DNA of 64,000 bases from Sessilibacter corallicola (GCF_021290925.1 NZ_JAJSLX010000002.1:186001-250000), one strand, 5' to 3'. Numbered from the stretch's first letter, positions 46,756 through 56,810 are shown. Program-made: numbers and translations. Notes: a model not told the origin generated them from the sequence alone.

Positions 46756-48069
46756 ATGACCACAAGCTACTATAATCATAGTAAAGCTTCAACAGATTCT
46801 GAAAGTATTCAAGAAGCTCGCAGCCATCTCTGGCCAACCTACGCACCGCCGGATAGCCCGGTGTTTAGTCACGGTAAGGGAACCGAATTATATGCGGAAG
46901 ACGGCCAGGTTTATCTGGATTTTATATCCGGTATTGCTGTTACAAATCTTGGTCATTGTCACCCTGAACTGGTCAAGGTTGTTCAAGAACAAGCTGAGAA
47001 ATTGTGGCATTTATCGAATATTTCTCGTATTCCGCAAGCAGAAACGTTGAGTAAAAAATTGTGTGATGCGTCATTTGCAGATGCCGTATTTTTTTCCAAT
47101 TCTGGTGCCGAAGCGGTTGAGGCGGGCATTAAAGCCATCCGAGGGTATCACGCGAAAAAAAATCAAAAATATAAAAATCGCATCATTGGATTTCGAGGCA
47201 GCTTTCACGGTAGAACCTTAGGAACCATTGCAGCAGCAGGCAACCCTGCCCACTGTCAAAATTTTGTTCCTACTGATACTGGCTTTGACCAGGTCGAATG
47301 GGGGAATTTATCTCAGTTAGAAGATGCGATCACTGAAAAAACAGCCGGTATTTTAATTGAACCTATACAAGGGGAAGGGGGTATTCGACCGGTTGAGCAA
47401 GAATTTTTAACAGCGTTGCGTGAATTGTGTAATCGCAATGACTTGTTGCTTATGTTTGATGAAGTGCAGTGTGGTATGGGTCGCAGTGGCTATTTATTTG
47501 CGCATCAAAAATACAATATTCAACCGGACATATTGGCTTCGGCTAAAGGTCTTGGTGGCGGTTTTCCCGTTGGTGCGTGTCTTGCGACTCGGGAAGTTTC
47601 AGATGCGATGTCCATAGGTACCCACGGTAGTACCTTTGGCGGTAATCCCCTGGCCATGGCTGTGGCAAACAAAGTATTGGATATTGTGTTAGCCGAAGAT
47701 TTTCTGCCTTCAGTAATTGAAAAAAGCGAAAAATTTAAACGTCTGCTCGACAGCTTGTGCGCCCGATACCCAACGGTGGTTGCTAATGTTTATGGCGAAG
47801 GGTTAATGCTAGGTGTTGAATGCGTTCTACCCAACACAGAAATTCTATCGTTACTTCGAGATGGCAATTTATTGGTTGGTAAAGCCGGTGGCAATATGAT
47901 TCGTTTGTTGCCGCCGCTAACGGTGAGCGAAGAAGAAATTGATCGCGCCGTGCTAATTATGGAGGAATGTTTTAAAAAAGCTTCTGACGGCGAACAGCAT
48001 TTGCAAGAGTCGCTCTCAACCGCTAACAGCCAGTTTCATTCAGCTGAGAATGGTGGCAGCCAGAAATGA
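46756..48069 (+). CDS. astC: Succinylornithine / acetylornithine aminotransferase, class III
   Basis: PLP-dependent transaminase of 437 aa that converts N2-succinylornithine plus 2-oxoglutarate to succinylglutamate semialdehyde. Family signatures: SNSGAEAVEAGIKAIR, FHGRTLGTIAA, EPIQGEGGIRP, LMFDEVQCGMGRSG, and the PLP lysine in ASAKGLGGGFPVGA. ArgD and AstC are hard to tell apart by sequence; the following astA, astD and astB make AstC the more likely job. A low-complexity C-terminal tail (about 415-437) is added. Good GGAG ribosome site 8 nt before the ATG. Its stop overlaps the start of the next gene by 4 nt (ATGA). Confidence 0.88.
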   Translation: MTTSYYNHSKASTDSESIQEARSHLWPTYAPPDSPVFSHGKGTELYAEDGQVYLDFISGIAVTNLGHCHPELVKVVQEQAEKLWHLSNISRIPQAETLSKKLCDASFADAVFFSNSGAEAVEAGIKAIRGYHAKKNQKYKNRIIGFRGSFHGRTLGTIAAAGNPAHCQNFVPTDTGFDQVEWGNLSQLEDAITEKTAGILIEPIQGEGGIRPVEQEFLTALRELCNRNDLLLMFDEVQCGMGRSGYLFAHQKYNIQPDILASAKGLGGGFPVGACLATREVSDAMSIGTHGSTFGGNPLAMAVANKVLDIVLAEDFLPSVIEKSEKFKRLLDSLCARYPTVVANVYGEGLMLGVECVLPNTEILSLLRDGNLLVGKAGGNMIRLLPPLTVSEEEIDRAVLIMEECFKKASDGEQHLQESLSTANSQFHSAENGGSQK

Positions 48070-49295
48070 ATAGCCAAGCGGAAATATTTCAAGCCATAGA
48101 CGTTGAACAATCTGCCGTAATTAATAAATTAATTCACTGGTCTACGGTGAATTCTGGAACGTCTAATTTGAATGGTTTGGCTAAAATGGCTGAACTCATA
48201 GAAGCGGAGTTTTCAGGATTAAAAGATATCAGCCAGCGAATTACGTTGAACAGCACCGAAACGTTGGCTGACGACGGTGAATCGATCAAAGTGCATTACG
48301 GTGATGTACTGAAGTTTCAAAAAAGACCGGAAGCAGAGGTGCAAGTCCTGTTGTGTGGTCATATGGATACGGTTTTTCCAGCTGACCACTTTTTTCAATC
48401 CACCCAATTTAAAGACTCGAATACTCTGCATGGCCCCGGTGTCGCTGATATGAAAGGTGGTTTGCTTGTGATGATTCAAGCACTAAAAGCCTTTGAACAC
48501 CATCCGTTAGCGTCTTCCATTGGTTGGGAAGTAGTGATTAATCCTGACGAAGAAACCGGTTCGATAGGCTCTGCTGAAGAACTGAGAAAATCCGCTGAGA
48601 AAGCGTTGGTAGGTATGGTGTATGAACCTGCACTCGCCGACGGTACTTTGGCGGGAGAACGAAAAGGCAGCGGTAATTTTTCGATCAAGGTTACCGGAAA
48701 ATCTGCTCACGCGGGCAGAGAATTTCATCAAGGGCGCAATGCGATTGCTCTTTTGAGTCGGGTGTTTAGTCAGCTCGATGAGATTAATTTAATAAGCACG
48801 CTTGAAAGTAAATCAGTCACTGTAAATTTGGGACGGGTCGCCGGTGGCGGCGCGTTGAATATTGTGCCTGATCTTGCGGTTGGACACTTTAATGTTCGGA
48901 TGAGTAATTTACAGGAGCAAGTTTGGGTTAAAGAAAAAATCGCTGCAATAGTAGAAAAGGCGAACAGCCAAGAAGGGTATTGTGTTGAATTGTTTGGTAA
49001 TTTCAGCCGAATTCCAAAAACCACCAATCCTGCGTTCGAAAAATTATGTCAGTGGTTAATTGAGTGTGGAAATCACTTGTCCGTCCCAATTCAATTCAAA
49101 GCAACAGGTGGCTGTTGTGATGGCAATAATCTGAATGATGCAGGTTTGCCCAATATTGATACGCTTGGCGTGCGTGGTGGAAATATCCATACAGAAAACG
49201 AATTTATGTTAATTGATAGTTTTGCTGAGCGCGTAAAACTCAGTTACCTGTTGCTCGAAAAAATCGCTTTGAATCACACAGAAATTAAATATTGA
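48066..49295 (+). CDS. M20-family metallohydrolase, candidate succinylglutamate desuccinylase
   Basis: A 409-aa zinc hydrolase of the M20/DapE/ArgE type. Ligands in order: GHMDTV (His, Asp), VADMKGG (Asp), NPDEETGS (Glu-Glu pair) and a C-terminal NIHTENEF (His). KSAHAGREF sits in the lid domain and GGCCDGNNLNDAG is near the end. It overlaps astC and precedes astA, exactly inside an AST operon from which astE (an M14-type desuccinylase) is absent. Since M20 enzymes such as DapE cleave N-succinyl groups, replacement of AstE is plausible. The alternative is a general aminoacyl peptidase. Function not proven. Confidence 0.85.
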   Translation: MNSQAEIFQAIDVEQSAVINKLIHWSTVNSGTSNLNGLAKMAELIEAEFSGLKDISQRITLNSTETLADDGESIKVHYGDVLKFQKRPEAEVQVLLCGHMDTVFPADHFFQSTQFKDSNTLHGPGVADMKGGLLVMIQALKAFEHHPLASSIGWEVVINPDEETGSIGSAEELRKSAEKALVGMVYEPALADGTLAGERKGSGNFSIKVTGKSAHAGREFHQGRNAIALLSRVFSQLDEINLISTLESKSVTVNLGRVAGGGALNIVPDLAVGHFNVRMSNLQEQVWVKEKIAAIVEKANSQEGYCVELFGNFSRIPKTTNPAFEKLCQWLIECGNHLSVPIQFKATGGCCDGNNLNDAGLPNIDTLGVRGGNIHTENEFMLIDSFAERVKLSYLLLEKIALNHTEIKY

Positions 49296-49327
49296 TAATA
49301 CTCTTATCACCGAGGTTTTAATTCGTA

Positions 49328-50353
49328 ATGATTATTCGACCAGCAACGAGGCAGGATTTACCTGAGCTACTCAAATTATCTCAGTCTATTCCCGGTGGCA
49401 TGACGTCTATGCCCTTTGACAAATCAACGTGGCAGAAAAAGTTAGAAGCAGTTGAAGAAAGCTTCTGTACGCCTACCGTTAAAGACAAAGAAGCCATTTA
49501 TTTCTTTGTTTTAGAAGACATGGAAAGTGGTGAAATTGTCGGCACCAGTGGCATGCATTCCGGTGTTGGAATGAACAGGCCGTTTTATAACTATCGCTTG
49601 TCTCGCCATGTGTCTAAATCTTCCGAGTTAGACATCACAGTAAAAAGCACGTCGTTAATTTTATGCAACGATTTTACCGGCGATACAGAACTGGTTTCTT
49701 TATTTTTGAAAGAAGGGCATCGGCAAGGCAAAAACGGACAATTTCTTTCGCGTGTTCGTTTTTTGTTTATGCACGAATTCACCGATATTTTTAGCGATCG
49801 AGTCTTTGCTGAAATTCGAGGCTGGCTGGATGCAGAAGGCAGCTCGCCATTTTGGGACAGCTTAGGCAAAAAGTTTTTTAACATGCCGTATTTTAAAGCG
49901 GATTTTATCAGTGCGGTTAATGGATCTCAGTTTATTTCCGATTTAATGCCACGATTACCGGTTTATTTGGAGTTGTTAACGCCAGAAGCGGTAGCGGTGA
50001 TTGGTAAGCCCAATAAAGAGGCGGCTGCCGCAAAAAAATTGTTAGAGAAAGAAGGCTTTTATTACCACGATACCGTGGATATTTTCGACGCTGGCCCAGT
50101 TGTCGAGTGCGATAAAAATAGAATTGAGTCGATCAATAGTATTAATAAGTTTGCTGTTGTATCAGGCTTGCACGAAGCAAACATGAGTGATGCAAGTGAA
50201 TGCATCATCAGTAACTGTCGTTTTAAAGAATTCAGAGCAGCAATAGGAAAAGTACATATTCAAGAAGATTCAACTATACACGTTGAAGACTCTGTTTTTG
50301 ACGCGATCCGAATTCAACCGGGCGATCAAGTTTCTATTCTGCCGTTGCGATAA
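49328..50353 (+). CDS. astA: Arginine N-succinyltransferase
   Basis: First enzyme of the AST pathway: transfers succinyl from succinyl-CoA to the alpha-amino group of arginine. The 341 aa start MIIRPATRQDLPELLKLS and carry IPGGMTSMP, the VGTSGMHSGVG motif, a HRQGKNGQFLSRVRFLF run (key GKNGQFLSR) and GPVVECDKNRIESI toward the C-terminus. Full-length and colinear with known AstA. Start ATG at 49328, 32 bp after the M20 gene. One AST enzyme acts on its product in astB. Confidence 0.95.
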   Translation: MIIRPATRQDLPELLKLSQSIPGGMTSMPFDKSTWQKKLEAVEESFCTPTVKDKEAIYFFVLEDMESGEIVGTSGMHSGVGMNRPFYNYRLSRHVSKSSELDITVKSTSLILCNDFTGDTELVSLFLKEGHRQGKNGQFLSRVRFLFMHEFTDIFSDRVFAEIRGWLDAEGSSPFWDSLGKKFFNMPYFKADFISAVNGSQFISDLMPRLPVYLELLTPEAVAVIGKPNKEAAAAKKLLEKEGFYYHDTVDIFDAGPVVECDKNRIESINSINKFAVVSGLHEANMSDASECIISNCRFKEFRAAIGKVHIQEDSTIHVEDSVFDAIRIQPGDQVSILPLR

Positions 50354-50410
50354 AGCGATTAAAACGACAAAAAGACCTAAATATTCAACCCATACTTGGT
50401 GAGTGAAACT

Positions 50411-51928
50411 ATGACTGTCTCTGCCAATAATACCGAATTACAAAGCTGTGAATTACTTGAGCGTAGTGAAATTACCGGAGAAGTTTTCATTGGTGGCATG
50501 TGGTGTCTCGGTGATTCCTCACCAATAGAATCCGTTGATCCTTTGACTGGAATGTCGTATTGGAACGGAGCATCTTGTTCCACTAATCAGCTGAATCAAG
50601 CAATTAATGCCGCGTGTAACGCCTTTATCGATTGGTCCATGACGGATATCGAATACCGCATAGAGTTGTGTCAACGTTTTGCAGAATTATTGAAATCCAG
50701 TAGCAACGATTTGGCGGCCCTTATTCATCTGGAAACGGGAAAACCGGTTTGGGAATGCGCCACCGAAGCTGCTTCAATGATTGGTAAGGTTGATTTGTCA
50801 ATTAATGCTTATCACCAGAGAACCGGTGTAATCGAGGCTGATAAAGGCGAATTTAAAACGCAATTGTCTCATCGGGCCCACGGCGCCATTGCTGTGCTAG
50901 GGCCCTATAATTTCCCAGGCCATTTACCGAATGGTCATATCGTTCCCGCCCTTATTGCCGGTAATACCATTATTTTTAAACCGTCTGAATTCACACCCGC
51001 AGTGGGAGAATTTATGGTTCGCCTTTGGCAAAAAGCAGGGCTTCCAAATGGCGTTGTGAATCTAGTGCAAGGGGGAGGCGACGTTGGCGAAGCCCTGTCG
51101 AGTCATTCTGGAATTAAAGGTTTGTTATTTACTGGTAGCTCGAAAACCGGCGAGAGAATTCATCAGTCATTTGCGCATGCTCCGAATAAAATATTAGCGC
51201 TAGAAATGGGAGGAAATAACCCCTTAGTGGTTGGTAGCGTGAGCGATATTAAATCGGCGGTATACACCATTATTCAATCGGCGTTTATTAGTGCTGGTCA
51301 GAGGTGCACATGCGCAAGGCGATTAATTTTAATTGAGAGCGGCACCAATAAAAAACTGCTTCGTGAATTAAGTGCGGCGTGTGAAAAATTAGTCATTGGT
51401 GGCAGTGACGATAGTTATTACGGCCCTGTTATTTCTCGTTCCGCGGCCAATCGCGTTTTAGCGTTTCAATCACAATTGGAAACGCTCGGTGCGAAAGCGG
51501 TGGTGACTAGCCAAATGGTGGATAATCATTCTGCTGTTCTCACGCCAGGAATTTGGGACGTTTCGGATGCAGACGGCATTTTAGATGAAGAATGCTTCGG
51601 TCCTATTTTGCAGGTTTATTGGGCCAGTGATTTACATTCGGCCATAACACTGGCAAACGATACAAAATACGGTTTGTCTTCGGGTTTGATTTCTGACGAT
51701 AAAAAACAGTGGCAATATTTTTACCCCAGAGCGCGAGCAGGAATAATTAATTGGAATCGTCCTTTAACGGGAGCGAGTGGATCGGCTCCGTTTGGTGGAA
51801 TTGGCGCGAGCGGTAATCATCGTCCGAGTGCGTTTTATGCGGCGGATTATTGTGCTTACCCGGTGGCCTCTATGTTGAGTGAACACATCGCCTTGCCGGA
51901 AAAACTATTACCAGGAGTGTCTTTATGA
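50411..51928 (+). CDS. astD: N-succinylglutamate 5-semialdehyde dehydrogenase
   Basis: NAD(P)-dependent aldehyde dehydrogenase that oxidises succinylglutamate semialdehyde. About 505 aa. ALDH motifs: FIGGMWCLGD start, AVLGPYNFPGHLPNGH, GLLFTGSSKTGERI, LALEMGGNNPLVV (catalytic Glu) and SAGQRCTCARRL (catalytic Cys, the C of GQRC). The ATG at 50411 with GGTGAG 7 nt before it is preferred over the TTG at 50396, adding no extra residues of note. Stop overlaps the astB start (ATGA). Confidence 0.94.
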   Translation: MTVSANNTELQSCELLERSEITGEVFIGGMWCLGDSSPIESVDPLTGMSYWNGASCSTNQLNQAINAACNAFIDWSMTDIEYRIELCQRFAELLKSSSNDLAALIHLETGKPVWECATEAASMIGKVDLSINAYHQRTGVIEADKGEFKTQLSHRAHGAIAVLGPYNFPGHLPNGHIVPALIAGNTIIFKPSEFTPAVGEFMVRLWQKAGLPNGVVNLVQGGGDVGEALSSHSGIKGLLFTGSSKTGERIHQSFAHAPNKILALEMGGNNPLVVGSVSDIKSAVYTIIQSAFISAGQRCTCARRLILIESGTNKKLLRELSAACEKLVIGGSDDSYYGPVISRSAANRVLAFQSQLETLGAKAVVTSQMVDNHSAVLTPGIWDVSDADGILDEECFGPILQVYWASDLHSAITLANDTKYGLSSGLISDDKKQWQYFYPRARAGIINWNRPLTGASGSAPFGGIGASGNHRPSAFYAADYCAYPVASMLSEHIALPEKLLPGVSL

Positions 51929-53289
51929 GTGCGGTTGCTTGGGAAGTAAACTTTGATGGCTTGGTTGGTCCAACCCATAACTACGCTGGTCTTTCACACG
52001 GGAATGTGGCTTCGGATAAAAATGGTGGCTTGGTGGCCTCGCCAAAACAAGCAGCGCTTCAAGGGTTAAAGAAAATGAAGGCGTTGTCTGAGTTGGGTCT
52101 TAAGCAAGCGGTCTTACCTCCACACGAACGCCCCCACATTCCTACTTTGCGCCGCTTGGGTATTTCAGGTGCGACCGATGAGGCTGTACTGACGAACACT
52201 TTGTCGTCGGCACCTTATTTATTGCAGGGGATTTATTCGGCGTCAAACATGTGGGTCGCTAATGCAGCAACTGTGTCTCCTTATTGTGATACGACCGATG
52301 GTAAAACGCATTTCACGCCAGCAAATTTATCGAGTATGTTTCATCGCTCGATTGAGTCTGAAACGACATCGACGGTTTTGAAATCCATTTTTCGCGGTGA
52401 CGGCTACGTGCATCACGATCCATTACCGGGTGGTGTTCATTTTGCTGATGAAGGGGCTGCCAATCACACGCGATTTTGTCCGCAATACGGTGACGGCGGC
52501 GTTGAATTTTTCGTGTACGGTATCGAGAGCTTTAATAAGTTATCGAAAAAGCCAACATTGTTTCCGGCCCGTCAAACCTTCGAAGCAAGCCAGGTCATTG
52601 CCCGTCAACATGGATTGAATGCCAAAAAAACCGTATACGCACAACAGAATCCAGCCGCTATTGACGCAGGTGTATTTCACAACGATGTCATCGCAGTAGG
52701 CAATCGTAACTTGCTCATGTATCACGAAGAAGCGTTTTTAGATACCGATAGGGTGCGAGAGGACTTAAATAAGGCGTATTTTTCTCAGTCTGTGCCTGAT
52801 CAATCGGGCATTGAATTTATCGAGGTGCCCTGTGATGCGGTTCCCATTTCAGATGCCGTAAACTCGTATTTGTTTAATACGCAGCTGGTTACTCCGCCAG
52901 GTTTTTCTGGAACAACGATTATTGCGCCCACGGAGTGTAAGAATACAAAAACTGTTTCAGAATACTTGCAGTGGCTTGAAGATGATCACCCAGACATTGA
53001 CCAAGTGATTTATTTCGATCTAAAACAGAGTATGCGCAACGGTGGTGGGCCTGCGTGCTTGCGATTGCGAGTGGTAATGTCTGAGGACCAAATTCGCGAT
53101 GTGAACGCGAATGTGTTTTTGAATGCGGATCTCTATTCGAGCTTGTGTGCTTGGATTGAGAAGCACTATCGCGATGAATTGTCTCCTAATGACCTGCGCG
53201 ACCCGTCATTAATTACCGAGTCTCGAGAGGCGCTCGATGAGCTTACCCAGTTGCTCAGATTGGGTTCTATTTACAACTTTCAAAAGTAA
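51925..53289 (+). CDS. astB: N-succinylarginine dihydrolase
   Basis: Hydrolyses N2-succinylarginine to succinylornithine, two ammonia and CO2, second step of the pathway. The 454 aa are full length. Diagnostic strings: EVNFDGLVGPTHNYAGLSHGN, ANAATVSPYCDTTDG, NHTRFC, HNDVIAVGNRNLL (catalytic His/Asp region) and SMRNGGGPACLRLRV (catalytic Cys). AGGAG lies 7 nt upstream inside astD. It is the last gene of the operon. Confidence 0.96.
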   Translation: MSAVAWEVNFDGLVGPTHNYAGLSHGNVASDKNGGLVASPKQAALQGLKKMKALSELGLKQAVLPPHERPHIPTLRRLGISGATDEAVLTNTLSSAPYLLQGIYSASNMWVANAATVSPYCDTTDGKTHFTPANLSSMFHRSIESETTSTVLKSIFRGDGYVHHDPLPGGVHFADEGAANHTRFCPQYGDGGVEFFVYGIESFNKLSKKPTLFPARQTFEASQVIARQHGLNAKKTVYAQQNPAAIDAGVFHNDVIAVGNRNLLMYHEEAFLDTDRVREDLNKAYFSQSVPDQSGIEFIEVPCDAVPISDAVNSYLFNTQLVTPPGFSGTTIIAPTECKNTKTVSEYLQWLEDDHPDIDQVIYFDLKQSMRNGGGPACLRLRVVMSEDQIRDVNANVFLNADLYSSLCAWIEKHYRDELSPNDLRDPSLITESREALDELTQLLRLGSIYNFQK

Positions 53290-53584
53290 GACCAATACGC
53301 GCCAGCAATAGATTGTGGGGAAGGCTTTATTTATTCGTCATTTTTAGTGCCGAGATTGTAATTGGTATTTAAAAATCAACGTTAATCGAGATGTAGACGG
53401 TGAACCTAGTTCTAAAAATCGGAATTAGGTAAGCTTCTTAGATATTGGCCAATTTGCTCCATGTCTCGGTCAAGTCTTACCCTGATTTTTTCAGAAACAG
53501 ACTGGCCGAGTACGATGGTACAGTGAAGTGCCCCTTTCTGCTCCAAGCTCGAGATTAAAAATAAGCCGTTATTTAGGTAAATTT

Positions 53585-55048
53585 ATGACCAAAACCCCTT
53601 CAGTTGGTATCGCCACCGTTCCCGTTGTTGTCTTAATCATTCTCCTGTCGGTCAACGTTCTCATCTTCGGCGATGAGGCCATCAGTGGTTCGAATCAGAT
53701 TATATTGATCGTCAGTGCTGCAATCGCTGCGCTCTTGTCGATGAAAACCGGCGTTCATTGGAAAACCCTGGAAGAGGGCATTGTTAACGGCATCAAACTC
53801 GCAACACCTGCGATTCTCATTTTGTTGATGGTCGGGGCGTTGTCGGGCACTTGGTTGGTCAGCGGTATTATCCCAACGATGATTTACTACGGGCTACACG
53901 TTCTAACGCCCGTGATCTTCCTGTTTGCGACTTGCATTATTTGCGCGGTGGTATCGGTGTTTACTGGCAGTTCTTGGACGACCTCGGCAACCATTGGTAT
54001 TGCTTTGATGGGTGTCGGTACGGTACTGGGAATTGAGCCTGGCCTCATTGCAGGCGCTATTCTCTCGGGAGCGTATTTTGGCGATAAGCTGTCGCCGTTG
54101 TCCGATACCACTAATCTCGCTTCTGCCTCAGCCGGTGCCGAATTGTTCACACACATTCGATATCTTTCGATGACCACCATTCCGACCATTGGTATCGCAT
54201 TGGTGCTGTACATCATTTTTGGTTTTGGTTATTCATCAGATACGTCTGATTCAACAATCGACGAAATTATTCAAGTACTCGGTTCCGAATTCAATATCAG
54301 TGCTTGGTTATTGCTGGTGCCACTTGCTGTTGTTTTGATGATCGTTAAGAAAGTGCCTGCTCTACCAGCGTTATTAGCAGGCACCCTGCTGGGTGGTGTG
54401 TTTGCGTTTATTTTTCAGCCAGAATTGATTCGTGAGGTTGGTGAGCAAACGGGAGCGGAATCTTACAGTTATTACGTTGGTATCATGCAGACGCTGTACG
54501 GTGACGTTGAACTAGTCACCGGTAATGAGGTGTTGGACGAGTTACTTACATCTGGCGGTATGGGGGGAATGCTGGGAACTATTTGGCTGATCTTGTCTGC
54601 TATGACTTTTGGCGGTGTTATGGAAAGCAGTGGCTTTTTGCGCAGTATCACCGAAGCACTCATCCGGCGAGTTAAGTCATTAACTGGGTTGGTCACAGCG
54701 GTAACAGGTACTTGTTTATTTACTAATTTCTCTGCGTCAGACCAGTATTTAGCCGTATTATTACCTGGGCGCATGTACGCAGATAGCTTTGCTGAACGAG
54801 GCTTAGCGCCACAAAACTTAAGCCGAACCATTGAAGATTCCGGTACGGTTACCTCGGTATTGATTCCCTGGAATACCTGTGGCGCTTATCACGCTACCGT
54901 TTTGACTGTTGCAACAGGTGACTATTGGATGTTTGCTTTCTTCTGCTTATTGAGTCCCCTAATGAGCATTATATTTGCGGCTTTTAATATAAAAATTGCA
55001 AAATCTGCTACGCCTGATCAATCACTAAACAGCACAAAACTCGCTTAA
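53585..55048 (+). CDS. Na+/H+ antiporter, NhaC family
   Basis: A 487-aa inner-membrane protein with about 10-12 helices. NhaC signatures: ATPAILILLMVGALSGTWLVSGIIPTMIYYG (key MVGALSGTW), FTGSSWTTSATIGIALMGVG, GAILSGAYFGDKLSPLSDTTNLA, TNFSASDQYLAVLLPGRMY and SGTVTSVLIPWNTCGAYH. The ATG at 53585 with AGG upstream is chosen because 19 residues before it, from a GTG at 53528, are not membrane-like. It follows the AST operon after about 295 bp. Some NhaC relatives are amino-acid or lactate/malate antiporters, so a role in arginine-related transport is possible but unproven. Confidence 0.88.
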   Translation: MTKTPSVGIATVPVVVLIILLSVNVLIFGDEAISGSNQIILIVSAAIAALLSMKTGVHWKTLEEGIVNGIKLATPAILILLMVGALSGTWLVSGIIPTMIYYGLHVLTPVIFLFATCIICAVVSVFTGSSWTTSATIGIALMGVGTVLGIEPGLIAGAILSGAYFGDKLSPLSDTTNLASASAGAELFTHIRYLSMTTIPTIGIALVLYIIFGFGYSSDTSDSTIDEIIQVLGSEFNISAWLLLVPLAVVLMIVKKVPALPALLAGTLLGGVFAFIFQPELIREVGEQTGAESYSYYVGIMQTLYGDVELVTGNEVLDELLTSGGMGGMLGTIWLILSAMTFGGVMESSGFLRSITEALIRRVKSLTGLVTAVTGTCLFTNFSASDQYLAVLLPGRMYADSFAERGLAPQNLSRTIEDSGTVTSVLIPWNTCGAYHATVLTVATGDYWMFAFFCLLSPLMSIIFAAFNIKIAKSATPDQSLNSTKLA

Positions 55049-55111
55049 CCGTTATCTCGCTTAATGGTTATCTCGTTTAGTGGTTATATAGGCGAGTGAC
55101 CCATCTTGTTA

Positions 55112-55155
55112 CAGCGTAAACCTATCGTGCACTCATTGTGTTTAGGTTTACGCTG
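55112..55155. repeat. 13-bp perfect inverted repeat, stem-loop
   Basis: CAGCGTAAACCTA (55112-55124) and TAGGTTTACGCTG (55143-55155), loop 18 nt, no T-run. Possible REP-like palindrome or weak terminator of the NhaC gene. Confidence 0.5.
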
Positions 55156-55786
55156 GTCAATATTGCATTAAACCTCTTCGATCTCTCATAGTCCTTTTTT
55201 TATTTCAAAAATCGGCGTTGTTACTGGATTATTTTTTTGCGTTGTGAAGAATGATTCGAGCGTCTTATTCGGAATCTAAATTGCAGGCTTTTTCTTAGGC
55301 TCTATTTCTTAAGCACTTTCTTTTCATCGCTTTGAGGTACCGCAAATGGCGTCGATATTTTTTATTTGCCCTGGTTTAAATCACAGTACGCTTATTGATA
55401 ATTTGTGCTAGGACTTGAATTAGTTCCGCAATGGAGTGTGACGAATCTAAATTTGTTAGACGGTTGTGAGCGAATATCCTAGATGCTTGTGAGATAATAT
55501 CGACATGTATTTCTTGGTGAGTATCCGTAAACAAATATACGAAATGAATGATCTGCATCGTTTCAGTTTTGATGATTATAGCCGCAAGTTCTGATAATTA
55601 CTTTATAAATAACGAAGGTAAAGTGTTTAGCTTTTATATACCCGGCATTTACGAATACTGTGTATAAAAATAAAAAGCTAAATTACTGATTTTTTGTATT
55701 GGTTTATCAGATGAAAATTACTGTGTCCCAGATAGACAGGACGTTCTGGCTGAGTAAATATTAATCCACTGAACAATCAAAATCGT

Positions 55787-55814
55787 ATCGCCTAGCTAAC
55801 GTTTGTTAGGCGAT
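55787..55814. promoter_or_regulatory. Inverted repeat upstream of the LysR gene
   Basis: ATCGCCTA (55787-55794) and TAGGCGAT (55807-55814) flank a 12-bp centre, 56 bp before the LysR start. Candidate operator or leader hairpin. Confidence 0.4.
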
Positions 55815-55869
55815 GTGATTCCCTCGATCTTGCAGGATTCAAAGTAATTTAAAGGTATTTGACGCTACA

Positions 55870-56808
55870 ATGTATGATTTAAAAGATTTGCCAAGATTGA
55901 TTATTTTTCTTGAAGTGGCGAAGCAAGGGTCTTTTACTGAAGGTGCAAAAAAGCTGGGTCTCAAAAAATCTGGCACAAGCTTACATATCACAAGTTTGGA
56001 AGAGCGGTTGCAGGTTCAATTATTGAACCGGTCAACACGAGGTATTCAACTGACTGAAGCGGGTGAAAGACTTTTTTGGTATTGTAACCTCATCAATAAC
56101 CATCTAATTGAGTCTTTCAACGAATTACAAGAGATTGATCAACAACCAAAAGGTGCGTTATCAATAACGGCTCCTCATTCATTAGAACAGCATATTATTT
56201 TGCCGGTTATGATGGAGTATTGTGAACAATTCCCTCAAATTAAACCCTGCATTATCACCGACGATCGACCTTTGGATCTGATAAAAAACAATATCGATGT
56301 ATCGATCCATCTTGGAAAACTTAATGATAGTAATTATCGTGCGCGTAGTATTGGCACGATCAGTGACGTGTTGTGTGCGTCACCTGAATATATTGCGCGC
56401 AACGATCCCATTAATGATATTAGTGATTTGTACAATCATAAGTGGGTTGCTGCAGGTTGGCAGCAAATTAAGACGCAATACAACTTCAAGAAAAAAGGTG
56501 AAGATGACGTAATCGCGTTTGATGTTCCACAAGACATGCGAGCCAACACATTGCCAGCTGCGTGCAAAATGGTGGAGCTTGGAATGGGAATTGGTATGTT
56601 GCCCGATATTTTTGCCGTTCACCTGATAAAGTCCGGGCGATTAGTACAAATACTCCCAGAAATAAAGTGCACGTGTTGGCCTGTTTACGCTGTTCATCCT
56701 TATCACGGCAAAGTTCCAAAAAAGATCAAAGTGTTGATCGATTCTATTGAAACAAAAATTTCCGAAATAAAGGCTATAGCGAAAGATTTGCCAGGATTTA
56801 ATATTTAA
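55870..56808 (+). CDS. LysR-family transcriptional regulator
   Basis: A 312-aa regulator with an N-terminal winged HTH (FLEVAKQGSFTEGAKKLGLKKSGTSLHITSLEERLQVQLLNRSTRGIQLTEAGERL; keys GSFTEGAKKLGLKKSGTS and LLNRSTRG) and a substrate-binding domain from about 90 (SITAPHSLEQHIILPVM). Members of this subgroup (with PQDMRANTL ... GMGIGMLPD) resemble CrgA/DsdC-like LTTRs. No divergent partner gene: 820 bp of non-coding DNA precede it, and downstream lies the secreted-protein/ACP cassette. Its target cannot be assigned; the downstream cassette is a guess. Terminator at 56811. Confidence 0.88.
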   Translation: MYDLKDLPRLIIFLEVAKQGSFTEGAKKLGLKKSGTSLHITSLEERLQVQLLNRSTRGIQLTEAGERLFWYCNLINNHLIESFNELQEIDQQPKGALSITAPHSLEQHIILPVMMEYCEQFPQIKPCIITDDRPLDLIKNNIDVSIHLGKLNDSNYRARSIGTISDVLCASPEYIARNDPINDISDLYNHKWVAAGWQQIKTQYNFKKKGEDDVIAFDVPQDMRANTLPAACKMVELGMGIGMLPDIFAVHLIKSGRLVQILPEIKCTCWPVYAVHPYHGKVPKKIKVLIDSIETKISEIKAIAKDLPGFNI

Positions 56809-56810
56809 TA

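Larger units (their letters stand above)
55049..55869. other. Long intergenic region between NhaC and LysR genes
   Basis: No supported gene; a 60-codon minus-strand frame at 55376-55558 lacks support. It contains two clear inverted repeats (55112-55155 and 55787-55814) and a short tandem repetition of GGTTATCTCG/GGTTAT at about 55051-55088. Likely remnant or regulatory DNA. Confidence 0.5.
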
